Shown: positions 38,401 to 48,877, counted from the first letter of the stretch. The stretch: 64,000 nucleotides of DNA from Deltaproteobacteria bacterium (GCA_029858505.1 JAOUEW010000005.1:62001-126000), one strand, 5' to 3'. Notes: generated by a model from the sequence alone, not told the origin. Numbers and translations are program-made.

Positions 38401-39990
38401 GTCTATGGGAGGGTTGGTCACCTGAGCAAAGTTCTGCTTGAAGTAATCGAACAGCAGCCGGGGGCGGTTGCTCAACACCGCCAGAGGAATATCGGCCCCC
38501 ATGGAACCGATGGGTTCCTCGCCCTTTTCGGCCATGGAAGCCAAAATGATCTTCAGATCTTCTTTGGTGTAGCCAAAGGCCTGCTGGCGCCGCAGCACCG
38601 TGGAGTGATCTGGCTGATGCACGTGGGGCGGCTGGGGCAGGTCGTCCAGGTGAATGATGTTCTTGGCAATCCATTCCCGATAGGGATGCTGGGCCACCAC
38701 CTGGGCCTTCATTTCCTCGTCTTCAATCACCCGCCCCAGGGTGGTGTCCACCACAAAGATGCGCCCCGGCCGCAAGCGGGTCTTGCGCTCCACGTTGGCC
38801 GGGGGAATATCCAGCACACCGGCTTCGCTGGCCATGATGACCAGGCCGTCTTTGGTGATGGTGATGCGGGCCGGGCGCAAACCGTTTCGGTCCAGGGTGG
38901 CCCCCACCATGCGGCCATCGGAAAAGGCGATGGCGGCCGGGCCGTCCCAGGGTTCCATCAGGTTGGCGTGGTAGGCATAGAAGGCCTTGCGGTCTTCGTC
39001 CATGTGGTCGTTGTTGTCCCAGGCCTCGGGAATCATCATCATCATGGCGTGGGGCAACTTCCGCCCGGTCATCACCAAAAACTCCAGCACGTTGTCGAAC
39101 ATGGAGGAATCGGAACCCCGGGCGTTGATGACCGGCACCACTTTATCTAAACCACCACCAAACAGCGGCGAACTCAGGTTTTTCTCCCGCGAACCCATCC
39201 AGTTGATGTTGCCCCGCAGGGTATTGATTTCCCCGTTGTGGGCCATCATGCGGAAGGGGTGGGCCAGCTCCCAAGAAGGAAAGGTGTTGGTGGAGTAACG
39301 GGCGTGCACCAACGAAATGGCCGTGGTCATGGTTTCATCCGTCAAATCCGGATAAAACTTCTCCACCTGTTGGGGGGTAAGCATGCCCTTGTACACCATG
39401 GTGGCGCACGAAAAGCTGGGCACCGAGAAATGGTGCAGCCCCTGGGCCCACACGGATTTCTCCATGGCCCGCCGGGCGGTGTACAACCGGCGCTCGAAGG
39501 CGGTTTCATCCAAGCCCGCGGGCCGGTCAATGAACACTTGGCGCACAAACGGCCGGGAATCTTGGGCCGCTTTTCCCAAGGAGGCCGGATCGGTGGGCAC
39601 GTCTCTCCAGCCCAGCACCGTCAGGTTTTCGCCCTTCAAAGCCTGGTCCACCAGGGCCTGGGCCTGGGCCCGTTCCTGGGGGTCCAGGGGGAAAAACATC
39701 ATCCCCGCCCCGTAACTGCCGGGGGAGGGCAGAGCAATCTTCAGCTTGGCCGCCTGGGCCGCCAGAAATTCGTGGGGAATTTGCATCAAAATCCCGGCGC
39801 CGTCACCCTCATCGGGGTCGGAACCCCGGGCCCCCCGGTGATCTAAGTTCACCAGAATTTCCAGCCCCTGGCGCACCAGGTTGTGGCTCTTCTTCCCGTG
39901 GATGTCCACGATAAAACCAACGCCGCAGCTGTCTTTTTCCAGGGAGGGGTCGTACAGCCCCTGGCGCGGGGGGAAGAGAGGATGACTCAT
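35473..39990 (-). CDS. gltB: Glutamate synthase large subunit
   Basis: Class II amidotransferase start [26 protein letters not shown], central and FMN domains ([28 protein letters not shown]), Fe-S cluster CPVGVATQ. Confidence 0.97.
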   Translation of the reverse strand: MSHPLFPPRQGLYDPSLEKDSCGVGFIVDIHGKKSHNLVRQGLEILVNLDHRGARGSDPDEGDGAGILMQIPHEFLAAQAAKLKIALPSPGSYGAGMMFFPLDPQERAQAQALVDQALKGENLTVLGWRDVPTDPASLGKAAQDSRPFVRQVFIDRPAGLDETAFERRLYTARRAMEKSVWAQGLHHFSVPSFSCATMVYKGMLTPQQVEKFYPDLTDETMTTAISLVHARYSTNTFPSWELAHPFRMMAHNGEINTLRGNINWMGSREKNLSSPLFGGGLDKVVPVINARGSDSSMFDNVLEFLVMTGRKLPHAMMMMIPEAWDNNDHMDEDRKAFYAYHANLMEPWDGPAAIAFSDGRMVGATLDRNGLRPARITITKDGLVIMASEAGVLDIPPANVERKTRLRPGRIFVVDTTLGRVIEDEEMKAQVVAQHPYREWIAKNIIHLDDLPQPPHVHQPDHSTVLRRQQAFGYTKEDLKIILASMAEKGEEPIGSMGADIPLAVLSNRPRLLFDYFKQNFAQVTNPPIDPIREAMVMSLVAFVGKEGNLMDEAPRNAHVLNIPHPILTNYDLERLRHVTVGDFQAKTLSMLFRAEDGPKGLGQALERLNREADAAVRAGYSLIILTDRGMSSQLAPIPSLLATASVHHHLIREGTRNNVGLILETGEAREGHHFALLLGYGATAVNPYLAFETLVDEFTPLKDSPDADTPPAVKNYIKAVKKSLLKIFSKMGISTLQSYHGAQIFEVLGLKRELVDTCFTGTHTRIEGVGLEEIAQETLRRHRMAYAEDEGHNFVLDVGGVYKWRREGEFHQINPAMIHALQKAVRENDWETYQRYAELVNDQSEKMATLRGLFRFKPGTPIPLEQVEPASEIMKRFATGAMSLGSISREAHENLAIAMNRIGGRSNSGEGGEDPTRFAPMPNGDSRNSAIKQVASGRFGVNSHYLVNAKEIQIKIAQGAKPGEGGQLPGHKVDSYIGSIRFTTPGVGLISPPPHHDIYSIEDLKQLIFDLKNANPEAIISVKLVSETGVGTVAAGVAKAKADKVLISGHDGGTGASPLSSIQFAGAPWELGLAETHQTLVMNNLRGRIRVQTDGQLKTGRDVAVAALLGAEEFGFSTTALITQGCIMMRVCHLNTCPVGVATQDKRLRKKFTGQPEHLVNFFTFIAEDVRRWMAQLGFRTMDEMIGRADLLEYKRAETHWKAHGLDLTPLLYRPPVGPEVRVRKSEEQDHGIAGVLDHTLIERAKDALEHGKPVKMDLPIRNLNLSTGTMLGSRVSRKYGANGLPDGTIQINFQGTAGQSFGAFLPQGITLTLQGEANDYVGKGLSGGRVIVRPPEGATLVPENNMIVGNVVLYGATRGEAFFNGLGGERFCVRNSGATTVVEGVGDHGCEYMTGGRVVVLGPTGLNFAAGMSGGIAYVLDEDGKFHTRCNTEMVALEPLEADDKTFLQDLLERHVALTHSPKAKRLLAHWEAALAKIVKVMPVEYKRVMQWDGKVRQEKEIA

Positions 39991-40273
39991 GGACGTAGGT
40001 GCTCCTGAGGGCGCGGCCCGGTTGGGCGGTTTGGGCGCCGGGGTTGGGGTGATGGGTTGGGCCGGGCGTCTCCCTCCGCCGCAGGAACCTAAGGTCCCGG
40101 CGGAATCGCCTGGTTTTGGTTTGGGAAAGGGACTTCCCCGGCCCGCTTGGGAGGAGAACCAGCCCAGAGAGGCAAACTTACCCCTGGGTCCGGCTTTGCG
40201 CGGAACACCTTCAACACACGGCCTATTCTAATCGAATTTTGAGGAATTTCCCAGGAACTGTCAAGGCAGAGAA

Positions 40274-40496
40274 CAACAACACCCCTCCCCTGCCCCCTAA
40301 CGGGGGCATCCCCTCCCCTTCGTGGAGGGGAAATAAATCGAAGCCGAAAAGTGATCTGCTTGCTTCCTTCCAGTCTATATTTTTCCGAACGGTTGAAAAG
40401 AATAGCCGGTGGATTCGAGTATTGTCCCTCCACGAGTGGGAGGGACAGGCGGCGTAGCCGCCAGGGAGGGGTGTTGTTGGGAGAAACTCGAATCCG
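40274..40496. repeat. Intergenic two-hairpin repeat, locus R6 (two hairpin classes in opposite orientation)
   Basis: AACAACACCCCTCCCCTGCCCCCTAACGGGGGCA... then linker, then TATTGTCCCTCCACGAGTGGGAGGGACAGGCGGCGTAGCCGCCAGGGAGGGGTGTTGTT. Confidence 0.85.
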
Positions 40497-40525
40497 ACAA
40501 GAGAAGCACTTGCTTCTTTCCGAAG

Positions 40526-41557
40526 TTACTTTCGCCAACTGCGCACCAGGGTGGTAAGGCCCTGGGCCTTCAGGCGGGCGGCGGCCCGCTGGGCTTCATC
40601 GGGGGAGTTGAAGGGCCCATGCACCACGGAATAATTGCCGCCGGGGGGGTTGTCTAGCCACAGGCGGGTATTCCCTGCCCGGGCCTGGGCGTTGGCCATT
40701 TTTACCCTGGCGGCGTCTGGGTCGGCGGCCCCGGCCACCTGCACCACAAACTGGGTATAGGCCCGCAGGCCCAGGCGGCGGTCTAGGCCGGGGGGCCAAG
40801 CCGTCACCTGAATGCGCACGGGGGTTGTGCCCCCGCCCACCATGCCCAGTCGGCGGGCCGCCGCCAGCGACAGGTCAATCACCCGGCCCTTGGCATAGGG
40901 CCCCCGGTCGTTCACCCGCACTTCCACCACCCGCCCGTTCACCTGGTTCACCACCCGCACCCGGGTGCCCAGGGGCAGCATGGGGTGGGCGGCTGTAAAG
41001 CCGTATTGATCGTAGGTCTCTCCGTTGGCGGTGGGCTTGCCGTGAAAATCTGGCCCATACCAAGAGGCCATGCCCTCCAGCCAGGGGCGCACGGGCGATA
41101 GATCCAACCCATCGCCGTCCTTCCCCTCCTGCCGGGGGGTGGGGTCCACCGCCCCCAGCAGCGTGGCTGGCACCGTCACGCCTTCTTTGCCCACGGCTGG
41201 CTCGGCGTAGCCCTGGCCCCTGGCCTCGGCTGGCTGCCAACCCATGGGGGGAAGAGACACCGGCCCCTCGGCTATGTCTTCGTCTTCTGTGGAATCCTGT
41301 GGCAGGGCCCCGGCTGGCTGCGTGGCGGTTTGCTGCACGGGCGCTTGGGCGGCTGGCTGTGCGGTTTTAAGCGCACGGCCCCCACGGTGAACCGTGGAAG
41401 GAGCAGAGGCCGAACAGCCCGCCAGCACCAGCAGGGCCAGCACCACCGGTGCCAGGGCCGCCGATAGGGGTTTAAAACCCCGGCCGCCCGCCCCGCCCCC
41501 CTCCAGGCATTCAGGCACCCCGGCTTGGTTCGTTTGATTGGAAGAATTGGAGATCAT
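40526..41557 (-). CDS. rlpA: RlpA-type septal ring lytic transglycosylase with SPOR domain
   Basis: GMASWYGPDFHGKPTANGETYDQYGFTAAHPMLPLGTRVRVVN, RVNDRGPYAKGRVIDLSLAAA, C-terminal SPOR-like region, lipobox LAGCSA. Confidence 0.93.
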   Translation of the reverse strand: MISNSSNQTNQAGVPECLEGGGAGGRGFKPLSAALAPVVLALLVLAGCSASAPSTVHRGGRALKTAQPAAQAPVQQTATQPAGALPQDSTEDEDIAEGPVSLPPMGWQPAEARGQGYAEPAVGKEGVTVPATLLGAVDPTPRQEGKDGDGLDLSPVRPWLEGMASWYGPDFHGKPTANGETYDQYGFTAAHPMLPLGTRVRVVNQVNGRVVEVRVNDRGPYAKGRVIDLSLAAARRLGMVGGGTTPVRIQVTAWPPGLDRRLGLRAYTQFVVQVAGAADPDAARVKMANAQARAGNTRLWLDNPPGGNYSVVHGPFNSPDEAQRAAARLKAQGLTTLVRSWRK

Positions 41558-41632
41558 GGTTGGGTTCGTTCATGCACAAACCCGGCCACAATTTTAAGAA
41601 CAGGGGAGTTTAAGAACAGGGGAGGTTAGCGG

Positions 41633-41938
41633 TTATAACTCATATACCCTCTGGGCCTCCCTCAGCACACGCTCCTTGGCCCGTTTGCCTAAAAACCCCG
41701 GCGTCCGCAAGTCCGTTTCCCGGTGAAACAGGTCTCCCAACTCATACCGCATTTCCGAAAGCCCAAACAGCCCCACCCGCGTGCCGGGCTCGAATTCCAC
41801 CAGCACGTCCACGTCGCTGTCCGGGCCAAAGTCTTCCCGCAGCACGCTGCCGAACAGGCTCAGCTTGCGAATGTGGTGCTTGCGGCAGAACGCCGCGATG
41901 GCCTCGGTGGGGATGGGGATTTTGAGGGTGGGGGTCAT
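41633..41938 (-). CDS. MNT-type nucleotidyltransferase
   Basis: [27 protein letters not shown] motif. Confidence 0.85.
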   Translation of the reverse strand: MTPTLKIPIPTEAIAAFCRKHHIRKLSLFGSVLREDFGPDSDVDVLVEFEPGTRVGLFGLSEMRYELGDLFHRETDLRTPGFLGKRAKERVLREAQRVYEL

Positions 41939-42423
41939 GGGGTTTCCCAAGGCTTATATTTTGCCATGAATTGAAAGGTTCTTAATAACGGCCACTTTTC
42001 TGGCACAGCATTATTCAATATATCCATTGGAGATATTTTTTCATAAATTTGACTGGCTAAGTCTGCACCTAACATGATTTTACCCCCACCAATTTCCGTG
42101 TGGTTTTTTTTGCTCCCAATTACAAAAACCGCAAACTGTTCTATCTCCCCTTCAATTTTTAGACCGGTAAAAAGGTTTGGGATATATTTTTTCCCCAGGT
42201 CAAACTTTTTTTTGTACCTTTCCTCACGCCTTTCCCAACTGTCTGCATCCATAGAAGGTTCTAGATGAACCAACTTTTTATCTATGGGATGATAGGCAAC
42301 GATATCCAATTCCATTTCATGGCCACCCTCCGCCCTTTTGCCTACCCGAATATTTTGCAACACAAAATATCCTTGAAATTCATACCATTCCTTCAGTAAT
42401 TGCTCTAAAAAGTTTTGCGCCAT
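41935..42423 (-). CDS. Putative restriction-endonuclease-like protein
   Basis: [65 protein letters not shown]-rich; ExDxVA...HxE pattern. Confidence 0.5.
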   Translation of the reverse strand: MAQNFLEQLLKEWYEFQGYFVLQNIRVGKRAEGGHEMELDIVAYHPIDKKLVHLEPSMDADSWERREERYKKKFDLGKKYIPNLFTGLKIEGEIEQFAVFVIGSKKNHTEIGGGKIMLGADLASQIYEKISPMDILNNAVPEKWPLLRTFQFMAKYKPWETP

Positions 42424-42509
42424 GGTTCCCTCCCTTTTATGATTGGTTTTTTTAAAACCCAAACATACCCCTACCACCCTCCCCTGCCAGCAACAAGTTT
42501 TTGCCGACG

Positions 42510-43490
42510 CTACTTCTCTCCCCTCAACTTCTTGGCCACCCGTTTGGCAAAATAGGTTAAGATCACATCGGCCCCTGCGCGGCGGATGCCGATGAGGGAC
42601 TCCATCATCACCCGGTCTAAATCGAGCCAGCCTTTTTGGTGAGCGGCCCACATCATGGAATACTCCCCGCTGACCTGATAGGCCGCCACGGGGATGTTGG
42701 TGGCGGCTTTCACCTGGTGGATGATGTCGAGGTAGGGCATGGCGGGCTTCACCATCACGATGTCGGCGGATTCGGCCACGTCTTGCAGCACTTCCCGCAG
42801 GGCTTCCCTGGCGTTGGCGGGGTCCATTTGGTAGCCCGCGCGGTCGCCGAACTGGGGGGCGCTTTGGGCGGCCTCGCGGAAGGGGCCGTAGAAGCCGGAA
42901 GCGTATTTGGCCGAGTAGGCCATGATGGGCAGATGAGAAAACCCCCCGGCGTCCAGTTCTCGGCGGATGGCCGCCACCCGCCCGTCCATCATGTCGGAGG
43001 GGCTCACCATGTCTACCCCGGCTTTGGCGTGGGCCATGGCCATGGATGCCAGCACCGGCAGGGTTTCGTCGTTCAGAATGGCGCCGTCTTTCACCAGCCC
43101 GCAATGGCCGTGCTCCAGCCAGTCGCACAGGCACACGTCGGTCATCACCAGCAGGCCCGGCACGGCTTTTTTCACGGCGCGGATGGCTTGGGGAATGAGC
43201 CCGTCCGGGTCGGCGGCCAGCTTGCCGGTGAGGTCTTTTTTGTCGGGCACCCCAAACAGGTTAATCATGGAAATACCCAGGTCGTGGGCTTGCTGGGCCT
43301 CCTTCACCAGTTCATCCACCGACAATTGAAACACCTCCGGCATGGAGCTCACGGGGTTTCGCACCCCCTTGCCTGGGGCCACGAACAGCGGGTAGATCAG
43401 GCTTTCCACCGGCAGGCGGGTTTCGGTCACCATGTGGCGCAGGGCGGGGCTGCCCCGCAGGCGCCGGGAGCGGGTTTGGGGGAAGGGCAT
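42510..43490 (-). CDS. hemB: Delta-aminolevulinic acid dehydratase (porphobilinogen synthase)
   Basis: SVDELVKEAQQAHDLGISMINLFGVPDKKD, VMTDVCLCDWLEHGHCG, VSPSDMMDGRVAAIR, MVKPAMPYLDII. Confidence 0.96.
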   Translation of the reverse strand: MPFPQTRSRRLRGSPALRHMVTETRLPVESLIYPLFVAPGKGVRNPVSSMPEVFQLSVDELVKEAQQAHDLGISMINLFGVPDKKDLTGKLAADPDGLIPQAIRAVKKAVPGLLVMTDVCLCDWLEHGHCGLVKDGAILNDETLPVLASMAMAHAKAGVDMVSPSDMMDGRVAAIRRELDAGGFSHLPIMAYSAKYASGFYGPFREAAQSAPQFGDRAGYQMDPANAREALREVLQDVAESADIVMVKPAMPYLDIIHQVKAATNIPVAAYQVSGEYSMMWAAHQKGWLDLDRVMMESLIGIRRAGADVILTYFAKRVAKKLRGEK

Positions 43491-43566
43491 GGGTTCTCCT
43501 TAGCATAACGGTGCCAGACGGAAGGTGAGATAAAAATCGGAAACCTTTACAAAAAACTGGGGCTGT

Positions 43567-44475
43567 CTAACTGGCCGGTTTGATGGTCACCCGCACCGGC
43601 TCGCCCCCCCGCAGGCCCTGGGCATCGCGCAGGCTTTCCGAGTACACCGCCAGCTCCAGCACGCCATCGCTGTTAAACAGGGCCCCCACGGTTTCTTCTG
43701 GGGGCAGCCAAGATTCTCCCGGTTTTTTGGCGGGGGGTTCAGAGAGTTCCGCCAGGGGGATGTCTTCATAGGTCTCGCAAAACACGGCTTCCACCACCCG
43801 GGTGCTTTCGCGCAGGCCCCACACGGCGGCCATGGGACCCAGTTCCACCCGCACCACCCGGTGGCCCTCCAGCATTTCACGGCTGATGTTGGTGACGGCG
43901 TTGCCGAACCGGTCGAAGAACAACACCCGGCCCAGCACCTCTCCCCCGCGAATCCAGGGGGCTTCTTCCTCCAGGGGCAGCATGTCCTCCCCAGGTTCGC
44001 CCAGGGCGGCGGGGGATTCTCCCCGGGCCAGCCAGGCCGCCAGGGGAGAAAACAACGTCAGGCCGTCGAAGGTGGCACTTTTCTGGGGCTCATCCCAGCC
44101 CGAGGCCGCCAGAGATTCTGGCGTGATCCGCCAGATGCGTTGAATGCCCGCATCTTGGGCGGCCAAATGCAGCAAGCCGTTGTCCGGCCCCACCAGCCAG
44201 TTCCGGCGGGTTTGCACCACCAGGGCATCTCGGCTGGTGCCCACGCCGGGGTCCACCACCGCCAAGTGAATGGTCCCTTGAGGAAACTGAGCCGCCGCCC
44301 GGCGCAGGCACCAGGCCCCCTGCACCACCGACTGGGGGGGAATGTCGTGGGAGATATCCACCAGCCGGGCCTGGGGCAACAGCGAGAGGATCCGGCCCTT
44401 CATGGCCCCCACATAGCCGTCCATGGTGCCAAAGTCGGTGGTGAGGGTAATGATGGGTGAGTCCATGACGGCCAT
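43567..44475 (-). CDS. SAM hydroxide adenosyltransferase (DUF62)
   Basis: ITLTTDFGTMDGYVGAMKGRI, VVDPGVGTSRDALVVQT, LVGPDNGLL, YVGAM and DRFGNAVTNI. Confidence 0.9.
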   Translation of the reverse strand: MAVMDSPIITLTTDFGTMDGYVGAMKGRILSLLPQARLVDISHDIPPQSVVQGAWCLRRAAAQFPQGTIHLAVVDPGVGTSRDALVVQTRRNWLVGPDNGLLHLAAQDAGIQRIWRITPESLAASGWDEPQKSATFDGLTLFSPLAAWLARGESPAALGEPGEDMLPLEEEAPWIRGGEVLGRVLFFDRFGNAVTNISREMLEGHRVVRVELGPMAAVWGLRESTRVVEAVFCETYEDIPLAELSEPPAKKPGESWLPPEETVGALFNSDGVLELAVYSESLRDAQGLRGGEPVRVTIKPAS

Positions 44476-44551
44476 GCCCCCAAGAAGAGAGGATTTGTTG
44501 GATGTGGTATCCCTGCCCAATCCATTTGCGGGTCCCTGCCGACCCTTTGTC

Positions 44552-45172
44552 TTAACCACCGGTCGAATTCCCCGCCGGCTGCCCGGCAGATTCACCGGCA
44601 TTGAGGGGCCGGGCCCACACCACCCCCTGGGCGGCATCGGCAAAATACGGGGCGAAACCCTCGGTGGGGGCAAACCCCAGGGCCTTCAAGAAATCTTTCC
44701 CGGCTTGGTTTTCGTTTTCCATGGGGGCATCCAGCCCCACAAAGTTATATCCACGGGCCACCCGCAGGGCGTGGTCCATCAGCCGCCGGCCCAGCCCTTT
44801 GCGCCGGAAGGGGGGGTCCACCATCAGGGTCAGCACCGTCAGGCGGCGCTTCCAGGTGTCTCCCTTCACCATCAGGGCCCCCCGCAATTGGGTGGTTTTC
44901 TCCTGGGCGTCCAGTTCGGCCACCACCACGGTTCCCACGTCCCGGTCTCCCAGGGTGGCCAACAGCCGGTGGTATTGAAACCGGTAGGGTTCGGCATAGG
45001 CCCGCTGGTCCAAAAAATACAGCCGGTCCAGGTCTTCTTTTTCCAAGGCCCGGATGGACAACGCCAGGGTCGGCCCGTTGGGGGCTGGTTTTTTCGGCGT
45101 ATCTGCGCTCACGTTTTCTTTCTGCTCTGTTTCTTTTTTCTCAGACTGGGTCATGTTTTCCGTTTTATTCAT
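44552..45172 (-). CDS. GNAT-family N-acetyltransferase
   Basis: LTLMVDPPFRRKGLGRRLMDHALRVA acetyl-CoA motif. Confidence 0.82.
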   Translation of the reverse strand: MNKTENMTQSEKKETEQKENVSADTPKKPAPNGPTLALSIRALEKEDLDRLYFLDQRAYAEPYRFQYHRLLATLGDRDVGTVVVAELDAQEKTTQLRGALMVKGDTWKRRLTVLTLMVDPPFRRKGLGRRLMDHALRVARGYNFVGLDAPMENENQAGKDFLKALGFAPTEGFAPYFADAAQGVVWARPLNAGESAGQPAGNSTGG

Positions 45173-45247
45173 TCTGTTCCACCGAATCTCTTGTTTTCTC
45201 TGAAACCCCCCTCCTGGTCCCTCTCTGAAACACCCCTGCGGGCATCC

Positions 45248-45718
45248 CAACAGCACCCCTCCCCTGCCCCCTGCGGGGGCATCCCCTTCGTGGAGGGGAA
45301 ATCACTCGCATCCGAAAAGTGATCTGCTTACTTCCGTCCGGCTTCATTCACTGAACAGATTGGATTCTCTACCCTTCGGTCTAAGCCGTATTGTCCCTCT
45401 CCGATGGGGAGGGACAGGCGGCGAAGCCGCCAGGGAGGGGTGCTGTTCGGAAATCACTCGCATCCGAAAAGTGATCTGCTTACTTCCGTCCGGCTTCATT
45501 CACTGAACAGATTTGATTCTCCACCCTTCGGCCGAAGCCGTATTGTCCCTCTCCGATGGGGAGGGACAGGCGGCGAAGCCGCCAGGGAGGGGTGCTGTTC
45601 GGAAATCACTCGCATCCGAAAAGTGATCTGCTTGCTACCTTCCGGTCTTTTATATTCCGCGCGGATTCAATCTCTACCCATTGGCCTACCTCCACGAAGG
45701 GGAGGGGTGCTGTTGGGA
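45248..45718. repeat. Intergenic two-hairpin repeat, locus R7 (three tandem linkers, 151/153-bp period)
   Basis: ATCACTCGCATCCGAAAAGTGATCTGCTT begins at 45301, 45452 and 45605, alternating with hairpin modules. Confidence 0.9.
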
Positions 45719-45751
45719 AGGCCAGCCCCTGCGCTGTTTTACCCTGCTGTT

Positions 45752-46588
45752 TTAACCTGCCCAGCCCAGCCAAGCCCGGGCGGTGGCGGTGGTGCGTTCG
45801 GCCACTTCGCCGGGGGGAATCCCCTTCAGCCGGGCCACGGCCTCTACCACCAGGGGCAGGTTGGCCGGTTCATTGCGGCCCCTGGGGTCTGGCCCCAAAA
45901 CCGGGCTGTCCGTTTCCAGCAGCAGGCTTTCCAGGGGCAGGGCCCGCACCAGGTTTTCCTTTTGGGGCGAACGCAGCACGCTGGGGGGGATGGAAAATAA
46001 ATATCCGGCCCGGGCGCCTTCCAGGGCGTGGCCTGCCTTGCCGTCGAAGGCGTGCATCAACACCCGCCTGGCTTGGTGCTCCCGCAGCAGCTCCAGGGTC
46101 ACGCGGCCAGCGGAGCGGGAATGCACGTTCAGGGGCAGGTCCAGCGCTTTGGCCAGGGCCGCCAGGCGGATCAGAGCCTGGGCCTGGGCTTGGCGGGGGG
46201 CCTGTTGCTGGCATACCCAGCGGTCCAGCCCCACTTCTCCCACCCCGGCAATGCGGTGGCGGTTCTCCCGAATTTGAGCTTCTACCCGGGCCAGTTGTTC
46301 CTCCAGGTTTTCGGCGGGGGGCAGCGCCTGGGGCCCCTGGGGGGTGTGGCGGGTATCGGCCCAACGGTCGGGATGCAGCCCCAAAAAGGGCAGCCAGGCA
46401 GGTTGGTTCTCGCCAGGGCCGGGCCCCGCCAGCACCGCCTGGTTGTCGGCCTCGTCTTCTCCCACCACCACCACGGCCCCCACCCCCCGCTGCCGGGCCT
46501 GGGCCAGCACTTGGCCCCGGTCAGACGAAAACTGGGGGTGGGTTAGGTGCGCGTGGCAGTCGATCAAAAGGAAGGTCACGGGGGGCAT
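45752..46588 (-). CDS. tatD: TatD-family hydrolase
   Basis: LIDCHAHLTHPQF, GEVGLD, LPLNVHSRSAG, VLMHAFDGK, LLLETDSP. Confidence 0.92.
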   Translation of the reverse strand: MPPVTFLLIDCHAHLTHPQFSSDRGQVLAQARQRGVGAVVVVGEDEADNQAVLAGPGPGENQPAWLPFLGLHPDRWADTRHTPQGPQALPPAENLEEQLARVEAQIRENRHRIAGVGEVGLDRWVCQQQAPRQAQAQALIRLAALAKALDLPLNVHSRSAGRVTLELLREHQARRVLMHAFDGKAGHALEGARAGYLFSIPPSVLRSPQKENLVRALPLESLLLETDSPVLGPDPRGRNEPANLPLVVEAVARLKGIPPGEVAERTTATARAWLGWAG

Positions 46589-46704
46589 CCTGGACTGATC
46601 TTTCCTTTTCGGGTGATTATGAATACTATTTTACAACCCCCTGGGAAAATCAACCCGAATCCCGCCTGACCCTGCAAACACGATTGAAAGGACCACAAAC
46701 CCGC

Positions 46705-48135
46705 ATGTTCGAGACCCGCGCCAAAATTGTATGCACCCTGGGCCCCACCAGCAACTCCTACGACACCATCCGCGAACTGATTCTGTGCGGGATGAAAGTA
46801 TGCCGGTTGAACCTCTCCCACGGTTCCCACGAAGACCACAAAAAAGTCATCGCCAACATCCGCAAAGCCAGCCAAGACATCGGCCGCCCGGTGGCCATTC
46901 TGCTGGACCTGCAGGGCCCCAAAATCCGGGTGGGCCGTTTTGCCAACGGCAGCGCCACCTTGAAAGAGGGCGATCTGTTCACCATTACCGTGCGCGACGT
47001 GCCCGGAGACAGCCAAGTGGTCTCCACCACCTACAAGGGGCTGGCCAAAGACGTGCGGGTGGGCGACTCCATTTTGCTCGACGACGGCCTGTTCTCGCTG
47101 GTGGTGAAAGAAAAGACCGAAACCGATGTCATCACCGAAGTGCTGGTGGGGGGCGAACTGAAGAACAACAAGGGCATTAACCTGCCCAACATTCCCCTGT
47201 CGGTCGAAACCCTGTCGGACAAAGACCGCCGCGACGTGAAACTGGCCGTGGAAGAAAAGCTGGATTACGTGGCCATGTCCTTCGTGCGCCATCCGGAAGA
47301 CATTGACCTGCTGCGCGACTACATGAAGACCCTGGGAGAACCCATCCCCATCGTGTCGAAGATTGAAAAGCCCGAAGCCCTGCACCATATCGACGAAATC
47401 ATTGCCAAAACCGACGCGGTGATGGTGGCCCGGGGCGACCTGGGGGTAGAAATTCCCGCCGAGGAAGTGCCCGCCATTCAAAAGCGCATCATTCACCGCT
47501 GCAACCACGCGGGCAAGCCCGTCATCACCGCCACACAAATGCTGGATTCGATGGTGCACAACCCCCGCCCCACCCGGGCCGAGGCCAGCGACGTGGCCAA
47601 CGCCATTCTAGACGGCACCGACGCGGTAATGCTTTCCGCCGAGACCGCCAGCGGGAAATACCCGGCGGAAACCGTGCGCACCATGAATTCCATCATTCGG
47701 GCCACCGAACTGTCGCTGGATGAGCAAGACCATTACGGGCGGTTCCGCCGCTGGGGGGGCAAAGAGCTGCCCTTCAACGAAGGCATTGCCATGTCGGCTT
47801 GCACCCTGGCCGAGCAGGTCGATGCCCGGGCCATCGCCTGCATCACCGAAACCGGCTCCATGGCCATGGCCATTGCCCGGCGGCGGCCCATTAAACCCAT
47901 TTACGCCATTAGCCCCCACGAAACCGTGCTGCGCAAACTTTGCCTGGTGTGGGGCATCGAGGGCTTCCAGGCCGCCCATCTCACCCGCAACATCGACGTG
48001 GCCGTTCACGAGGTGGAGGCCATTCTAATTGCCAAGGGTCTGCTGAACCATGGCGACAAATGCGTCCTTACGGCGGGGCTTCCCTTTTCTGAAATGCGCC
48101 CCACCAACATGGTTCGCGTAGACGTGGTGCTCTAA
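46705..48135 (+). CDS. pyk: Pyruvate kinase
   Basis: TRAKIVCTLGPTSNS, RLNLSHGSHEDH, DLQGPKIRVG, ISKIEKPEAL, MVARGDLGVEIP, ATQMLDSMVHNPRPTRAE. Confidence 0.97.
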   Translation: MFETRAKIVCTLGPTSNSYDTIRELILCGMKVCRLNLSHGSHEDHKKVIANIRKASQDIGRPVAILLDLQGPKIRVGRFANGSATLKEGDLFTITVRDVPGDSQVVSTTYKGLAKDVRVGDSILLDDGLFSLVVKEKTETDVITEVLVGGELKNNKGINLPNIPLSVETLSDKDRRDVKLAVEEKLDYVAMSFVRHPEDIDLLRDYMKTLGEPIPIVSKIEKPEALHHIDEIIAKTDAVMVARGDLGVEIPAEEVPAIQKRIIHRCNHAGKPVITATQMLDSMVHNPRPTRAEASDVANAILDGTDAVMLSAETASGKYPAETVRTMNSIIRATELSLDEQDHYGRFRRWGGKELPFNEGIAMSACTLAEQVDARAIACITETGSMAMAIARRRPIKPIYAISPHETVLRKLCLVWGIEGFQAAHLTRNIDVAVHEVEAILIAKGLLNHGDKCVLTAGLPFSEMRPTNMVRVDVVL

Positions 48136-48142
48136 CCCCATT

Positions 48143-48163
48143 CCGGCAGGGCCGGTTTTTTTT
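48143..48163 (+). terminator. Rho-independent terminator after pyk
   Basis: CCGGC-AGG-GCCGG followed by T8. Confidence 0.8.
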
Positions 48164-48193
48164 CCGGCCCGCTTGTCTTTCCCCCCCTAAATA

Positions 48194-48877
48194 GTGTACA
48201 AAACACAAAATCAACCTTTCCCCGGTTGTGGACATCCGGCCTTGCCGCCGGTGGAAAACATACCTTTTTATGAACCCACCTGCCGGGTCGAATCCACCTT
48301 AAAACCCAAGTTTCCCATGCCGAAAAAAAACATCTGGGCCGTGCAGCGGTTTTTGTTCACCGCCTATATTGTTACGGCCTCCTTTTCCGTGGTGGGGGGG
48401 GTCATCACCGCGCCCCTGTTGACCCATTTGTTTTTTCGGGATTGGCGTTTTTGGCTGTACTGGCGGCATAGTTTTCGGCTGTTGATTCACGCCTACAAAA
48501 TGATGCCCGCCATTGCCCTGAACGAAAACAAGGGGTTTATGTTTTCCGTGCCCCTGCAGGCCCCCCCGTTAACCTCCCCCGACCCCTCCGCGGTTCGCCT
48601 GCGCAACGACTGGGAGCATGGGAAGACCTGTGGCCCCTGCATGGCCTGCTGTGAAAAAATCAACTGCCCGTTGTTAGACCGCAACACCAGCCTCTGCGCC
48701 GGATACGATTCTCCCTTTTGGCGGTATTTCAATTGCGGCCGGTTCCCCACCCAGCCCCACGAAATGGAATACTACGACTGCCGGAAGTGGATTCTGCTGC
48801 CCGCCACCCCCAAGAAGGCCCGGGCAGAAGAGCCCAGGGCCGGAGAAAACATGGAGCCGGAATTTCAGCCGGAATAA
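48194..48877 (+). CDS. Hypothetical protein with cysteine cluster
   Basis: GKTCGPCMACCEKINCPLLDRNTSLCAGYDSPFWRYFNCGRFP after N-terminal hydrophobic region. Confidence 0.65.
   Translation: MYKTQNQPFPGCGHPALPPVENIPFYEPTCRVESTLKPKFPMPKKNIWAVQRFLFTAYIVTASFSVVGGVITAPLLTHLFFRDWRFWLYWRHSFRLLIHAYKMMPAIALNENKGFMFSVPLQAPPLTSPDPSAVRLRNDWEHGKTCGPCMACCEKINCPLLDRNTSLCAGYDSPFWRYFNCGRFPTQPHEMEYYDCRKWILLPATPKKARAEEPRAGENMEPEFQPE

Noticed and set aside
38041-39150. 369-aa plus-strand ORF antisense to gltB
   Set aside because: Shadow ORF with H/G/Q-rich antisense composition.
45248-45718. CRISPR array interpretation of the tandem repeat
   Set aside because: Period ~152 bp with conserved linkers rather than short repeats with unique spacers; no cas genes.
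45556-46704. Long N-terminal extension of the pyk ORF
   Set aside because: Reads through repeat R7 and antisense to tatD; pyruvate kinase homology begins at ATG 46705.
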